A stretch of 64,000 bases of DNA from Anadara kagoshimensis (taxonomy: Eukaryota; Mollusca; Bivalvia; Arcoida; Arcidae), in the NCBI GenBank assembly GCA_021292105.1, contig CM037860.1:12790698-12854697 (forward strand), written 5' to 3'. Position numbers and translations under genes: made by a program. Below the pieces are notes generated by a model. The model was not told where the DNA came from. It saw only the letters and a list, made by a program, of their open reading frames with translations, and did not search any database. How positions within the stretch are numbered: the first letter of the stretch is position 1; every line of letters starts with the position of its first letter. Positions 24,046 to 43,300 of the stretch are shown one piece after another.

Positions 24046-24327
24046 GTTAAAGTCTGTCTCGAGCCATTAGGCCCATCAGGCCGGAGCTTATTCCAGTTTC
24101 GGTGGCGTTAAGCGACTGAGAGTACAAGACTCTCCCCTGAATGGGACGCCGGTCCATCGTTAACCCCCAGCATTTTGCTGGTACTCATTTATTATTCAGC
24201 TGAGTGAACTGGAACAACGTGAAATTAAGTGTCTTGCTCAAGGACACAACACATCGCCCAGTCCAGAGATCGAACCCACGACCTTCGAATCATGAGTCCA
24301 ACGCCTTAACCACTAGGCCACGCGCTT
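24046..24327 (-). mobile_element. tRNA-headed SINE, type I, second copy
   Basis: Nearly identical to 7621-7911 along its whole length. Head AGCGCGTGGCCTAGTGGTTA and B box GTGGGTTCGATCTCTGGAC on the minus strand. A small deletion near GGTCCATCGTTAACCCC distinguishes it. Confidence 0.88.
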
Positions 24328-24802
24328 CCACGCATATAATAATAATGTACTGTAAATTAAAACATTTTTTGTCTTGTATTCATTTTAAAGAGAAACAATG
24401 CACAAAAATAAAACTATCCCCAAACTTAAAAGAAATAGACATTAAGAGACATAACAATTAAATAAGACTGCTGTATCTTAACTAAAAAAATAAAATACAG
24501 GCCTAGAGAATTGTCATTACTGTCAAAATTGGTAGAGTCCTTATCATTTTAGTCATAAACAATAAAATAAATTCAAAGAAGAAAAAATGGCACAAAATAA
24601 AACTATCCTCAAAAGTAAAACATAAGGTCATATAACAAATAAAATAGATGTATGTTATCTAAACAAAATTAAATGCAGATGTAGAATATCTGGTCATTGT
24701 TAATTTGTCATTGTGAGGGCGTAACTACAGTTTTTGATTAAACACAGCCAATTTCTAATAAATCACTTCTTTCTACAGAAACTAATGAATCTTTTCATGA
24801 CT

Positions 24803-30162
<5,360 letters not shown>

Positions 30163-30555
30163 TCCTCGAGTGCCCTCTTTCGGTGCCCCTAAGCAGTTCG
30201 CGAGTTATAACTTACATTTAAACAAGGTTTATGATATTTGCATGATACATACCTTTAAAGTATTCTTTTCTGGTCGTAATATATAAAATCTGTCATTATT
30301 ATTATGATTCAAGTCCATAAAAATCGTATTTTTCTGATGCACACAAAAACGCTGATAGTTGTTGTAAACGTCACCACTTTCGGTGCCCCTATTATGTAGG
30401 GGTCGTGTCCAAACTGTACAATACTGTTCAACTATAAATAACTGTAAAACGTGTCCAGGAACGAAAATAACTGGTAACAAGTCTAGATCAACATATTTAA
30501 CAAGTTCAAAGTCAACATATTTACAACGTAATTAATTTTCCTGCATTGCCATTGG

Positions 30556-30561
30556 TTTATT
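30556..30561 (-). terminator. poly(A) signal overlapping the transposase stop codon
   Basis: The end of the ORF reads GAG GAA TAA ACC, so AATAAA overlaps the TAA stop. This gives an extremely short 3' untranslated region unless a later signal is used. Confidence 0.55.
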
Positions 30562-32848
30562 CCTCAGTATGACAAGGACAGATGAACTTATCATGAAGCC
30601 TGATCACAGTTTGTTTGCAACAGTATTTTAGATGAGTCCAGTGTTTGCAATTGTCAAAATCACACTGTGCCCACTTAGTGAATATGATACTTGCACAGTG
30701 TTTAAGTTCATCTGGTTGAAATTTGTGACAAACACAGCATTTTTCTTCATCTGATATGTCTATGTCACTGTCAGTCAGATCTGAGTCGGTTTCAGATATG
30801 TTAATCCTTGAAGGTCCTGGTATTTGACTAGATTTACAAGAAGTAGAAGACTGCTGTTTTGGCATTGAAGACTGAGTTTTGAGTTTTTTCTGTTTTTGAG
30901 TTCCCTGTTTTAAAGTTGATGATTTACGTTTCTTATTAGATGGAGCTTGATATTCTTCTATCTTTTGTACTATCTCAGCTTCTGTAATAGGCTTCCCACT
31001 GACAACACCACTAATATTACGTCTGGATTTTGAAGCATGTTCTTGTTTCAGCTGAATAACATTATCAATTTTCTTCTGGAAGAAATCCTCAGGAGTTATA
31101 GTGTCATCATGGTTATCTGTTTGTTGGGCCTGCTCAGTCATTTCTACATCTGTGACAGTGTGACAAGAAGATTTTAAAGCAACTGAAGGTTTGAAGTTAA
31201 TTTCGTCAACTGCAGATGGATTATACGGATAAATTCCAGACTTTCTAAAGCTGGACTGAAGATTTGCTGGAGACAATGCATGTATATAAGAACGACAAGC
31301 TAATGAACATATGTTGTATCTAGTAATTGTTGATGATGGATTCTGGCGAATAAATTTGTGACATTCAGAGTTATATATCTTCTGGAATGGTCCAAAACAT
31401 CCAAGGTCGAGGGGTTGAAGTACATGGCTGGTATGTGCAGGAAGAACAAACAGTATAATATTATGCGATTTTGCCCAGTTGATAAGTCCAATGGAAATAT
31501 GGGAACGGTGACCATCATAGAGTAGAAGAATAGGTTGATTCTCATCTCTTCTTTGTATGTAACAAAGGAAATGTATGTCCAAATAATCTCGAAAAATATC
31601 TGAATTTGACCACCCACTTTCACTTACAGTTCCTCCAGTCCCTTCACTACAGCCATCCAATAGCTCTTGTCGCATCCTCTGGCCTTTAAAGACGAAGTAT
31701 GGAGGTAAACTTACCCCCAAAGCATTACCACAACCAATTACTGTTGTTGTGGTCGACTTTCCTGACGTTACAGCAGACACTGTTAAAACTCTTGGACCAA
31801 CAACATAGGGTGGTGAATGTTCTGTCTGCAACCCTTTTTCATCAACATTATAGATGCTCTCTGGCTTATCATGCAGTCCATATTTGTCCAATATTTCTTT
31901 GAGGGACTGAAAATATGTGTCCACTACTTCTTTTGATGTTGCTTTTGCTCTTGCTACTGAGAGAGATCTTGGCTTGTTCACACTTAGTTCTGGCCATCTA
32001 CCCATAAAGTTCCTAAACCATTTCAAACTGAAGGGATGTTCTCTGTCACGCTTTTGTAAAGTTACTGCATATTCTGATGCCATATGAACAACTTCTGTGC
32101 GTGTATAACCATACCCCATATTTGCCATAGCTTTCAGATGTTCTACAAAGACTGCTTCCTCTTCTTGTGATAAAATAGGGGGAGTACCAGAAGAAGTTGT
32201 ATCACAGCTGACCCTGCCTAAAATCCTCTGCCTTAGAGTTGTTTCTGGAACATTATATTGTCGAGAGGCTCTTTTTACAGACATATTCTGTTCCTTTACT
32301 GCTAAAAATGCATTGGTCATTGAAGAAGGTGAGTATACTCTATAGAGCTTCTTAATTTGTTGTGGATTAACCTGCAAAAAATAAATAAATTTTTTTTTTA
32401 AATTCCACTCTTATATAAATTTATATTATATATACAGAAAAATATATAAATAAAAAGTTATTATTATTTATAGACTATAATAATAATAACTTTTTATGTA
32501 TATATTTCTCTCTCTATTTTTATATTAATTTTATATTAAATAAAATCTTTTATATATATATATATAAATGGATTGTTAATTGAGAAAAAATATTTTAAAA
32601 ATATATAAGCAGATGCATATTTTGAGACGACCCCTACTAAACTTGTGTGTAACATGACCACATGACAATCACGTGACTAATAAAAACAGACGACAGCCTC
32701 TCCATCTACGGTGCACATTTCCCAGAAAACTGCATTTTTTCTTATTTTACGGGATATTTAAAAAATGCAAAAATAGGTGTTAGTTAAAAATAGACATTTT
32801 ATATGGTTGAAAATATATTTTGAGATTACTTACCTGTTTTTGACGCAT
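30557..32848 (-). CDS. pogo-family transposase with PHD-like C-terminal zinc finger, two exons
   Basis: Exon 1 is 32834-32848 (ATG CGT CAA AAA CAG) with donor CAG|GTAAGT. Exon 2 is 30557-32371 with acceptor TTTTTTGCAG. They join in phase 0 to 609 aa, and the 462-bp intron explains why exon 2 lacks its own ATG. Residues 1-60 form a pipsqueak-type HTH (NMSVKRASRQYNVPETTLRQ). About 70-150 is a CENP-B-like DNA-binding region. The DDE_1 catalytic core carries aspartates near 182 (YNVDEKGLQTE), 291 (LLLYDGHRSH) and 327 (HTSHVLQPLD), the DDD triad of pogo. The last 60 residues carry paired Cys/His (CCVCHKF, CDFDNCKHWTH, CPCHTEE), a PHD/zinc-knuckle-like fold. The region between is lysine/serine-rich. 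The frame is fully open and codon use looks normal. Domestication is possible but the intact TIRs argue for a recently active element. Confidence 0.94.
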
Positions 32849-32909
32849 TTTCCAAGACGAGCGAGAAGAACCTCTGAATCAATGTTTACAATCGCTACAC
32901 AACTTCTGA

Positions 32910-32917
32910 TGACGTCA
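32910..32917. promoter_or_regulatory. CRE palindrome in the transposase promoter
   Basis: TGACGTCA lies 62 bp upstream of the transposase ATG, between it and the right TIR. Confidence 0.4.
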
Positions 32918-33001
32918 AAACACCGTATATTTGTAGTACGCATGTCGGAAAAACTAGGGCACCGAAAGTGGACCCGCACCGAAACAGGGCACTCGACGAT
33001 A

Positions 33002-34332
33002 TATTCTAATGCTCTTCTCAATAAATTTAGACTGTAAGTCAGGATGCACTGAATGGTCTTAGCAAAACATTTAATTTTGCATAAGTTTCTCTAGTCCGCT
33101 CATTTTCCAAATAAATGGGTACTGACAAATATGATGTTAATTTTGTAATGCCGTTGGATAGCATCCCATCCCACAGAAACTTGTAGTGACAATCACAATG
33201 AGTCTGTAAAATTTCGACAAGTACCAGCCCAATGAGCCTTTATGCTCAGGACAAGTTAAACTATGATCCAGACCAGTTTCACAATCATTTTCTTTAACTG
33301 GATTTGTCTTTTACATCTATAGATATAATGTACGTTTTGTTTCTTACTGATTTATGACAAGTATAGCGTAAATGCTAGTTACAATGAAATAAGTTATAAA
33401 ATTCCCTCCCTCGAATATGGGTCTCTGTTTGTAAAGCGAGCGCTCTACCGTTTCATCTAAAAGGTACCCAATAGGCAAGACAACAGTAACGTCTCTTAAC
33501 CTGTACATAGTTCATACTATATATACCATGTAGCTATAGCACTACATTTACATCCCTCCCCTTAAGTCTTCACCCCATAAGACGTATCATAACACATACA
33601 TAGTAACATATTATTTTTAATTATATTTATTAATCTTATTGAGATTTTTCCTGCGGTTGCACTTTGGTGGGTGCCCCCATTCAAAGGCAGAGTCCCATTG
33701 TGGACGCCATTTGTAACGTAGTTGCTAGCTACAATGATATTAGTTATAATATTCCCTTCCTTGGGAATCAAACCCGGGTCGCCTGTTAGTAAAGCGAGCG
33801 AGTAGTTTAAATCATATTACCTTAAAACTCATTTTGTTAGTTTATGTTATTCATAGGACTATCTAGGTTTCCACAAATTTAAAATAATTAGTAGCCAAAT
33901 TTCCAAATAAGTATAAGATTTTAGTCTGAGTTGACAGAAACATTTTAGTTCCGGTTAACAAACACTATATTTTTGAATTTTTTCATTCGGGGCATGTAAA
34001 AATAACTCAACTTATCCGATAAATTCAAGATAGCTGAGTTCAAGATAACCAGACTTATTTTGTTTAAATAGAGTTACTCATTCCCAACATTTTTAAAAAG
34101 TTCAACTTATCCAAAAATTTGAGATATATCCATGTTCGAGATAATGAAATTCAACTTTACTGGAAATAAGATCTAAATTTTTGATTTAATTGGAAATATC
34201 TTGAATATAAATAAAGTGCTGTGCATACAGATTATTGTTCTGATTATTGAATGAATTATATTTTAAAATAAATGTCCGAAATTAGTGGATTAAACTGTGA
34301 TGAATTTAGATCATTTCAATTTATTTTTATAG
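33002..34332. other. 5' flank of PUM3 with repeat pair
   Basis: No coding exon seen. Two diverged copies of a tRNA-like repeat lie at about 33370-33480 and 33715-33815 on the minus strand, sharing GCTAGTTACAATGAAATAAG / GCTAGCTACAATGATATTAG and AGTAAAGCGAGCG / TGTAAAGCGAGCG. The 3' one has GGTTTGATTCCC as a B box. The stretch ends in a splice acceptor (TTATTTTTATAG) at 34332. Confidence 0.6.
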
Positions 34333-37300
34333 ATGCATATAAAAATGGATGACTCATCATTTGAAGTAAGCCCACCAATCACCAGAAAGCGTAGACCAGC
34401 CAGAGGCCGCCAGAGAAGTATGCGAGGTAATCCTGAAGGAAACAGTATATCACAGAAAGATGCTTGTAAATTAACAGCTCCACCAAATAGTGACAATGAT
34501 ATTAGTGACGACGCACCATCGCCAGTAAAAATCAGAAAAACAGGCAGAAGACCGTACAATGACGACATAAACCAGATGGAACGGCAATATTTAGTTCAGA
34601 AATCGCAGAAGGCTTATCCAAATTCAGAACTGTCCTTACTGGATGAAACAGATACTCCAGAGTCATTGAGTCAAATCAGTGAAATAACAACTGTGACAGA
34701 TGCATCCTTATACACTACATTTAGTCGCTTCAAACAGCCGAGAGGAAGAGCTGATGTCACGTGGGAAAAGGCAGTCCAGAGTGCTAGAGGTCAACCTGAT
34801 GGTGCTGAAAGGTCGTTTCATGCTAAGAAACTGAGTAAATCTTCAGTTAGAGATGTACAAGTGGTACAAAGACGACCTGTATCAGTGATGGAAGTAGCTG
34901 CTGAGGTTATATCTGATACCAGTTCACAGGACCAATCTGATCAAACCAAAACCCCAGAAAAACCATTACAGAGACGGAAATCAATAAAGGTATGTAGAAA
35001 AACATCAGTTTCATGGGATGGAAAAAATTTGTATGCTAAGCGACTAAAGCTACAAGCCAGCAGAGTTACAATTAATGATTAATTGGTTGTTGTGTACCAG
35101 TCCATTGATTTTCATGTGATCGATTCTGAAAACTTCCTGACTGTCCAGCCCTACCCATTCATTAATCAGCTGGGCGTACTTGAGTAATATGAAATCAAAC
35201 CTGAAAGACATACCATGTAGCTTGTTTGGGATTTGAACCCACAACACTTCTCTCATTAGTCTGCAACCATTACATGTCTCCACATATCAATTGCAAAGTG
35301 CTGATATAATGTAAAATTTGATAAGCTTTTATTATTATTTTACACAGGTGAAATTGAAAAGAGCAGCGAGTACAGCTGCCAGCAAATTAAAGGCCCTGAA
35401 AACCAAGCAGTCCTTAGATGATAGTAGAACTACTGGTCAACATCGTATCAAGCTAGAAGATTCTCAGGTTGATGTACCAGCTGAAGGTATAGTTAAAATC
35501 TACATATATAGTAGATGCGGTGTTGAATAATCCCATTTTCCCAAAAAGAACTTAAGTTGTGTGTCATCGTGGCTAGAATCAGGAAAAATTGGGACCATAT
35601 TTCAGAAAGAAATGACAGGATTATAACCTCTTGTATCTCTTTATCAATAAAAATGAAACAAGTCACTTGGCCTATATCTTGTTACAAACATGTCAAGAAA
35701 GAAATAAATAATAAGAAAGATGAAAAATTGATTTATTCTACTCTCAACCAATATTAAATCAAAGGGTAGAGTGAACTGACAGACCTCACATTAAGTAGTC
35801 TGTTCTTAGGATTCAAACCTAGCAATCACTGGGATCAAATAAATTGATTTGATGTTTAAAAGTTAAATGCTACATGTATAAGCAAGATATAGGACCAGTA
35901 AATATGACAGCAGTAATTACAGTATTTTATCGATACAAGTAGTAAGGAATGCCACGCACCCAATCTAGAATATGCATTTGACTTACATAAAAAGGGGCAA
36001 GAAAGTGATTTGTTTCACTTATGGGATATTGCAAATAAATTGGAAACCCTAATACAAGTATAAAGCTGTATACATGTGTTCTCTAACAACTTAATCTATT
36101 GCAGATGCTAAAAAACCACAGTTAAAAGAATTACCTTGGAAAGAAAGGAAGAAAGTAAGAAAGATGTTAAAGAATAATTATGATATGATACAGAGGTCAA
36201 AACAGATCTGGGAAGAATTAAGAAAGTAAGCTTAATGTTTTGTTATTGAAGGATAATGTACTTGATAATTTAGTTTCCTCCACTACACCAGAACTGCCTA
36301 AATGTAAAAGTTAACAATTTTGACTTGGTTTAAGCAGTATTACTACACTACATTCCTGTCATCTTAAACATGTACATGTAAATCTTAATGGTATACCTAC
36401 AAGCTACATTGCTATTAAACTTATTGATTTTATATATTTGTGTACATTTATTCTTTTATATTAATTCAGACATGAAATGACAGAAGAAAGAAGATTTGAA
36501 TTGTGTAAAGAATTAATGGCAATGGTGAAAGGAAAAATAAAAGAAGTAAGTTTTATACATGTATACTGTGATACTTACATGTACATTATTCTGGGATGAG
36601 ATCATAGAATTTACTATCCCAATTTATAACGGGCGCATTTATTGTTTCCTATCATTTGTTTTGACCATTGAGGCCACAGTGGCCAAATAGATATGACATC
36701 AGTCTACAAATCCAGGGTCTCTCACCGCTGTGAGTTCGAGTCCCGCTTAAACCACATGTGGGAAAGTGAATTCTCCTTGTTGTTGGCCTTTACTGATTAA
36801 CCTGGTGTCAGTATAATGGACTGAGGGAGTGGTATGCTTGTGTGTGGCATACTGACTCCTTGAGCTAGTACAAGGCAGACCAGAAAACATACTCGCACTT
36901 CACATGCATACACAAAATTGTTCATAGAGATTAATAAATTAGTTCTCGTTGTGAATAGCTGAAAAATTGCTAATGCCATGTTAAGCAACATTCAACCAAC
37001 TAACCAACCATTGTGACCATTGTCCTGTTCTGTCCAAAGTATTGGTCATGGTAATTGGGTCACTGCACTCCTAGGTTCAAATCTTATTTCTATTGTGAGA
37101 AAGTTGGTGATTACTTCTTTTGAAAGTCTGGTTTTTCTACAAGCATGTTTTTTTCCCAAAACTGACCTCCTTATAAGTAAGTGAAAATTTTTACCAAGGC
37201 CTAAAACAGCATTACTCCTCTCCACTCTTTATTGTGAGAAAACTATCAGTTCGCTTGGGAAAGGTCAATGATCAGGTCCTCAAATATTCAAAAACTGACT

Positions 37301-40300
37301 TCTGCCTTAAAAATGAAAGCTTCTTGACTGTGTCATTAATCACCACTGCTCTATTTCACTCCCAATTTGAATGTAACCATCTTTGAATATTCCATGATAA
37401 GATATCAGAAAGGTATTGAATTCACATGAAATTGAAAAACAAAATTGTGTCATGTGGATTGTTGTATGTGTAACTATATATCATTGACACCAGAATAAAA
37501 TAATTATTTATGATAATTATTATTTACTTGTTTACAGTTTGCATTTGCACATGACACAGCCCGGATCTTACAGTGTCTGATACAATATGGCAAGTTAGAC
37601 CAGAAAGAAATGATATTTGACGAATTAAAAGGTAAAGTTTTAGTGTCAAGTTAAAAGTATCAGTGTAATGCATTAGGCTCTGTATTGTGAGGTAGGCCTA
37701 AAGTTTGACCACTACCACACAAAACAGTACACATTGCAACACTGTAAGAAGGAAATTTTTGGGAGAATCGTCATTGTAATAAATTTGTGTATATTTCTGC
37801 ACTATTTGATGATGGCCAATGCAAAATATTAAATATTTTATTTGGGAAAGGTTATAGTTTTGTGTATTCTTACTCTGAAAATTTACTTAAAAATAAAAAT
37901 GAACACAAAATTTCCTGATTTACATCACATACATGTATCTAATTCTGTAGTCTTTAAAAAAAATGCTAAACAAAGTGTATGTACTGGTAGTTAATATAAA
38001 ATAAAAAGAATATATGTTAGTTAATTTTACAGAACATCTAGAATATGGTAAGACAACATCATAAAACACGAAAATGTTGCCACTTGGCTATCTGGATTTA
38101 GCTTCATTGATGTAAATATTAGATGTTATTGTTCAAAACTGAATCAAAATACATCTAGGAAACTTGTGATCCAAAAACATATACAATGAATTGATACTGC
38201 AGTGATATTTACATCCCTAACCAATGGCATATACATATTTTGTTAGTATGTGTGTAATAAATTAAGAGTATAAAAATGTCTGGTGGTGGTAAAATTTTTA
38301 TTACCAGTAATTCTAAATACATGTAGCAGGTCATTTATAACAGAAAGTTAAATATTTCTAAATTCAGCCCATATATTACTTATACTACATGTATAAGCAG
38401 TTTTTCTTTGTTTTCCATTTTAGATCAAATCTGTACAATGGCAAAGTCAAAGTATGGCAGATTTCTGGTTAAGAAGTTTTTGATGTATGGGTAAGTGTAT
38501 CACTTTAATACATGTCCATGTATGTATTTATAAGCACAGATTTACTTGGTCACTTGTATATGATGAAAATTCCTTCTTTGGTTTCTGAACTTATAGGTCC
38601 ATTTTTGGACATTATTAATAGGGGGAAGAGGGTCCATTTTGGACATTATTAATAGGGGGAAGAGGGTCCATTTTGGACATTATTAATAGGGGAAGAGGGT
38701 CCATTTTGGACATTATTAATAGGGGGAAGAGGTCCAAAAATAAAATGCTGTACATTGATTATCTCTTAAACTCCACTGTCATACTATCCCGGAACATGTG
38801 AAAACATAATTATTTCACTTGAGAAATATGGGATATCACAAAATGATGTTTTCTGCTTTAGCTTTGATATTTGTCCTCTAATGTGTTAAATCAGATGCAT
38901 TGATTGATGAGTGAATGGTTTTTACATCCTAGTCATTGATATCGCTTATGTTGAGACATCATCATCACCAGCTGTAGGTGAAGTGGCAGAAATTTTTACC
39001 TTTGCAGAGTGGTATGTGATAAATTGGAGCAAGCACATGTAATGATAAGACACCTGTATTGTTTGCAGCATATTTCAATTTTTTAGCTCACCTGAGCCAA
39101 AGGCTCAGATGAGCTATTGCAATCTATCACCGTCCGTCGTCCGTCGTCCGTCGTGCGTCGTCCGTCGTCCGTCGTGTGTAAACTTTACATTTTAATCTTC
39201 TCCTCCAAAACTACTGGGCCATATTTGATGAAACTTGGTGATTATCATGCCTGGGTAACAGCCTTTCAAAATTGTGTTCGGGGTTTGGCCACGCCCAACA
39301 AGATGGCGGCTGTTACTAAAAATAGCCAAAAGACAAAAAAATCTTCTTCTCTGAAACCAAAAGGTGCAGGCAAATTTTGATTGGATATTTGGATTCAGCA
39401 TACCTGGGAACATAAAAATTGTGTTTTTCATGAAAATTAGACGAAAAATAGGTTACGCGTTTTTGCGTAAAATTACCTAATTTTTAAAATGAGACATTTA
39501 TTGTTATAACTTCATAACGGCTGAAGATAATTGTATGGAGTTTTCACTGTTGATCTTGTCTTGCAATTTTCTTCCAATTGATGTCAAGGTCGAAGGTCAA
39601 GGTCATGTCCCAGTTTTTGACCTTTGATAAAAAATGCTATTTTTTTAACATTTCTTGTGATAATGGCACAGGATTTTCAGTTATTTGTAGGTATTGACAT
39701 GACGATCATTTTGATACATAGATCAGGGTCATGGGTTCAAAGGTCAAGGTCACAGATGTCCAAGAATACCAAAATAGTTAATTATCTGCAAAACTAAACT
39801 TTTTGTATAGGCATGTATATTGGAATATTGTAGGTATTGGCCTAATGATCATTTTGATATATGAATGAAGGTCATAGGTTCAAAGGTCAAGGTCATAGAA
39901 TTGAACAAATACTTAAATGGTTAGTTATCTCAAAAACTATAAACTTTTTGTATAGTCATGTATATTGGAATATTGTAGGTATTGGCCTAACAATCATTTT
40001 GATATATGAATGAAGGTCATAGGTTCAAAGGTCAAGGTCGTAGCTGTGAACGAATATTTAAATGGTTAATTATCTCAAAAACTATAAACTTTTTGTATAG
40101 GCATTTATTTTAGAATATTTTAGGCATTTGCACAACGATCATTTTGATATATGAATGAAGTTCATAGGTTCAAAGGTCAAGGTCATAGATGCAAACTAAT
40201 ACTTTAATGGTTAATTATCTCAAAAACTATAAACTTTTTGTATACGCATGTATATTGGAATAAGGTACGTATTGGCCTAACGAGCATTTTGATATATGAA

Positions 40301-43300
40301 TGAAGGTCATAGGTTCAAAGGTCAAGGTCATAGAGGCAAACAAATACTTAAATTGTTAATTATCTCAAAAACTATAAACTTTTTGTGTAGGCATGTATAT
40401 TGGAATATTGTAGGCATTTGCACAACAATCATTTTGATATATGAATGAAGGTCATAGGTTCAAAGGTCAAGGTCATAGATGCAAACAAATACTTAAATGG
40501 TTAATTATCTCAAAAACTATAAACTCTTTGTATAGGCATGTATATTGGAATATTGTAGGTATTGGCCTAATGCACATTTTAATATACAGATGTTTTAGCT
40601 ATTTATAAATAATATATTATAGCTAGACTTTAAATATGTTATATATAGCATACTTATATAATAATTATTATAATTAATTTGCAAAAATACTTGCATATTA
40701 TTGGCCCTTACTGCTGAAAATTTTGATTTCTCTTTTATTAATGTCATTGACCATTGAACCTCTGCACAAGATATGTACTCTTCCTCAGGTGAGCGTTAAG
40801 GCCCATGGGCCTCTTGTTTTATATTTTACAGCACCAAACATCACAGAAACTGTGTATTTAAGAGTTTCCATGGAGAAGTTAGGAAGTTAGTTAGACACAG
40901 AGTAAGTTAGCCCTTTCATTGTTTCTGGCTTAACTAAATATAAAAACAGATAATAGATCTTTCTGATTAGACACAGTAAATTAGCCATTAAAATTTGTAA
41001 CAGATGTACATGTAGCTTCTTATGGATGGTGGACATACAAAATAAGTTACTTTATATATCCTAAGTAAACCAAAATGACCAATAACCAATGAGTATTTTG
41101 GTTTTAATGAAAATGCAAAAAAGCAGTAAAACAACTGTATTTAGGTCCAAAAGATTGACGAAATAAGTATAAATATTAAAATGGTTTTGTATTTTGTTTA
41201 TAGGAAGCATCAGAAGTTGTAGAATTTGCTTATAATGAGTATGCTAATGCTTCACAGAGATTGTCATTATTAGAGGATTTCTATGGTCCAAGTTTTACAT
41301 TGTTTAAGGTAGGATGATATTACATACAACATGTTTGTGTACCAGAACCATTATGCCTTATTTATTTTTTTGTTTTAATATTACACACAGACTTTTTATC
41401 AAATAGCTGTAAAAAAAAACCTTTTTAAAATTAGAATTTTACTAGTTGGAAAACTGAATAATTGATCATTAAGAGATAATGCCAATTTCTATTAATTTAA
41501 AATCCCAGAGAATAGAGAATTTTCATTTCTATTTTAACAATCAGATTATTCTTTGAATAAATTTTCCAGACTAAATATCAGTAGATAGACACTTTTCACT
41601 GTTTTTATGCTTTATAACTACTGTGTACAGTGAAACATGTCCAATCTGAAATTTATCTAGACAAGTTTTTGTTAAAACTACATGTATAAAAGAACATATT
41701 TTTGTTTTTACAGTTTCATTTTCCAAGCAATGTTATATGTAAACCCTAATACATAAGTTAAGACATGTATTCAGTTTCAAAACTTGGGTATAGTTTAGAC
41801 AGATTTTGATGTACAATGTAATTTATCAGAAAATTTCATGTACATATGTTAATATGGATATGAAAATATTTAATATTTGTCTTAGACATCAGTTAGCAGT
41901 ATACACATATTATAAAAGGTGCTTATCTTTTTGAAAAACCCGACCTTACTTCCCTGGTGAAAGTTCACATGTTTAGCTAAAGTTATCAGTTTTCAAAGTT
42001 TCAACTTTGCATTTTGGATTGTGATTTGGACACAGATCGGTATGTTTGATTTTGATTATGATATATTTAATTTTTTTACTTTACAGACACCAGATATTAA
42101 GTCATTAGATCAGATGTTACAGATACAACCAGACAAGAGAGATATGATACTCAGTAATATGAAGGAAGCTTTGTTACCACTTATTGACAAGTATGTAGAA
42201 ACCTATGTTTTATTTCCTGGTACTCAAAATCGCCATTGGCCCCTAATTATTGAGAAAAACTTTCAAAAAGTAATCTTTTTAGAAAATTTGTGAAAAAAAT
42301 AAGAACTATATTGAACATTTGGCTACAAATCTGAAGTTTTAACACTTTTAAATCTTTTTAAAGAGAATGACATGGAATGAAATATTTTGAAACATACAAT
42401 GTGCATCTATCAATCATATTACATATAGATTTCACAGTATTTGTTGTTTTATTTAATGTCAAAATTTACAATTGAATCTTAGTATCTCTAATTCCACTTG
42501 GAAATGAAAACAGTTCAACTTATCTGATGTTCGAGAAAATTAGAGTTGTGAACAACAAACAAATTTGGAAGAGTCATCTTTGCAAGCCTTGTCGTTAATA
42601 ATTTTGACATAACCCTTGTCCAGTAAAACCAATCTCTCTCACTCCTAGTTCTAATTAGTATTAAATACTTCCTAACACTTAAGATGTTTAACTTTTGATA
42701 ATGGTATGGAGTACCAGGTAGTGGCGTTTTACACCTGGTCAAGATTCTTTCACTTATATTTAGGTGGTCATTTCTGAGATTTTAATTATATCTTGTCAGA
42801 AGATGAAACAACATCAAGGCAAATAACTACTGTATATTATAAAAGTTCTTGCAAATACATAAGTCAAGTCTTCTATTTCTTTGCGATAAGAAAAGTCTTT
42901 ATTTTGTGCAATAAATTATCACTTACATTTTTGTTTCAGATCAATATTAATACATTCCATGGTGCATAGAATTTTCTATGAATATTTTGTTCATGCCAAA
43001 GAGAAAAACAAAATTGTAAGTATATTCATAGTATCTTTAGCTTTGAACAAAACATTGGAAACAGTCTTTAGTTAGTGATTTAACTTGATACACATGCATG
43101 TCATTACTTTCCAATATCAAAGATGTTGTGTTTACAATTTCTTTCAATTGCTAAGTAAAATGTTCACCTTTTCAAATTCAATGTTAACGAGGCAAATATA
43201 TGATTGTAGACATTTTTCATAGCAAAGGGCACTTCTATGAAAATCCCCAGGTATATAAGGTATATTATAAATAAACACTCCTGGAAACAATAGTTAAAAG

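Larger units (their letters stand above)
30163..32999 (-). mobile_element. complete pogo/Tigger-like DNA transposon, 2837 bp
   Basis: Terminal inverted repeats of 24 bp differ at two positions. The left end, 30163-30186, reads TCCTCGAGTGCCCTC then TTTCGGTGC; the right end, inverted from 32976-32999, reads TCGTCGAGTGCCCTG then TTTCGGTGC. TA flanks each side (30161-30162, 33000-33001), the expected pogo duplication. Subterminal copies of CACTTTCGGTGCCC occur at about 30375-30388 and inverted at about 32957-32970, and GTAGGGGTCGT at 30396-30406 with its inverse at 32627-32637. Between them lies one gene, a transposase with no visible lesion. All parts needed for a self-mobile element appear present. 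Confidence 0.94.

Noticed and set aside
31300-31623. 107-codon frame inside the transposase
   Set aside because: Same strand but different frame from the recognisable DDE core; a shadow.
34311-34568. Minus-strand frame over PUM3 exon 1
   Set aside because: Antisense shadow of a well-supported exon.
39117-39431. Open frames at the start of hairpin element copy 1
   Set aside because: They translate the CCGTCGT microsatellite and the conserved non-coding terminus; the family has no shared protein here.
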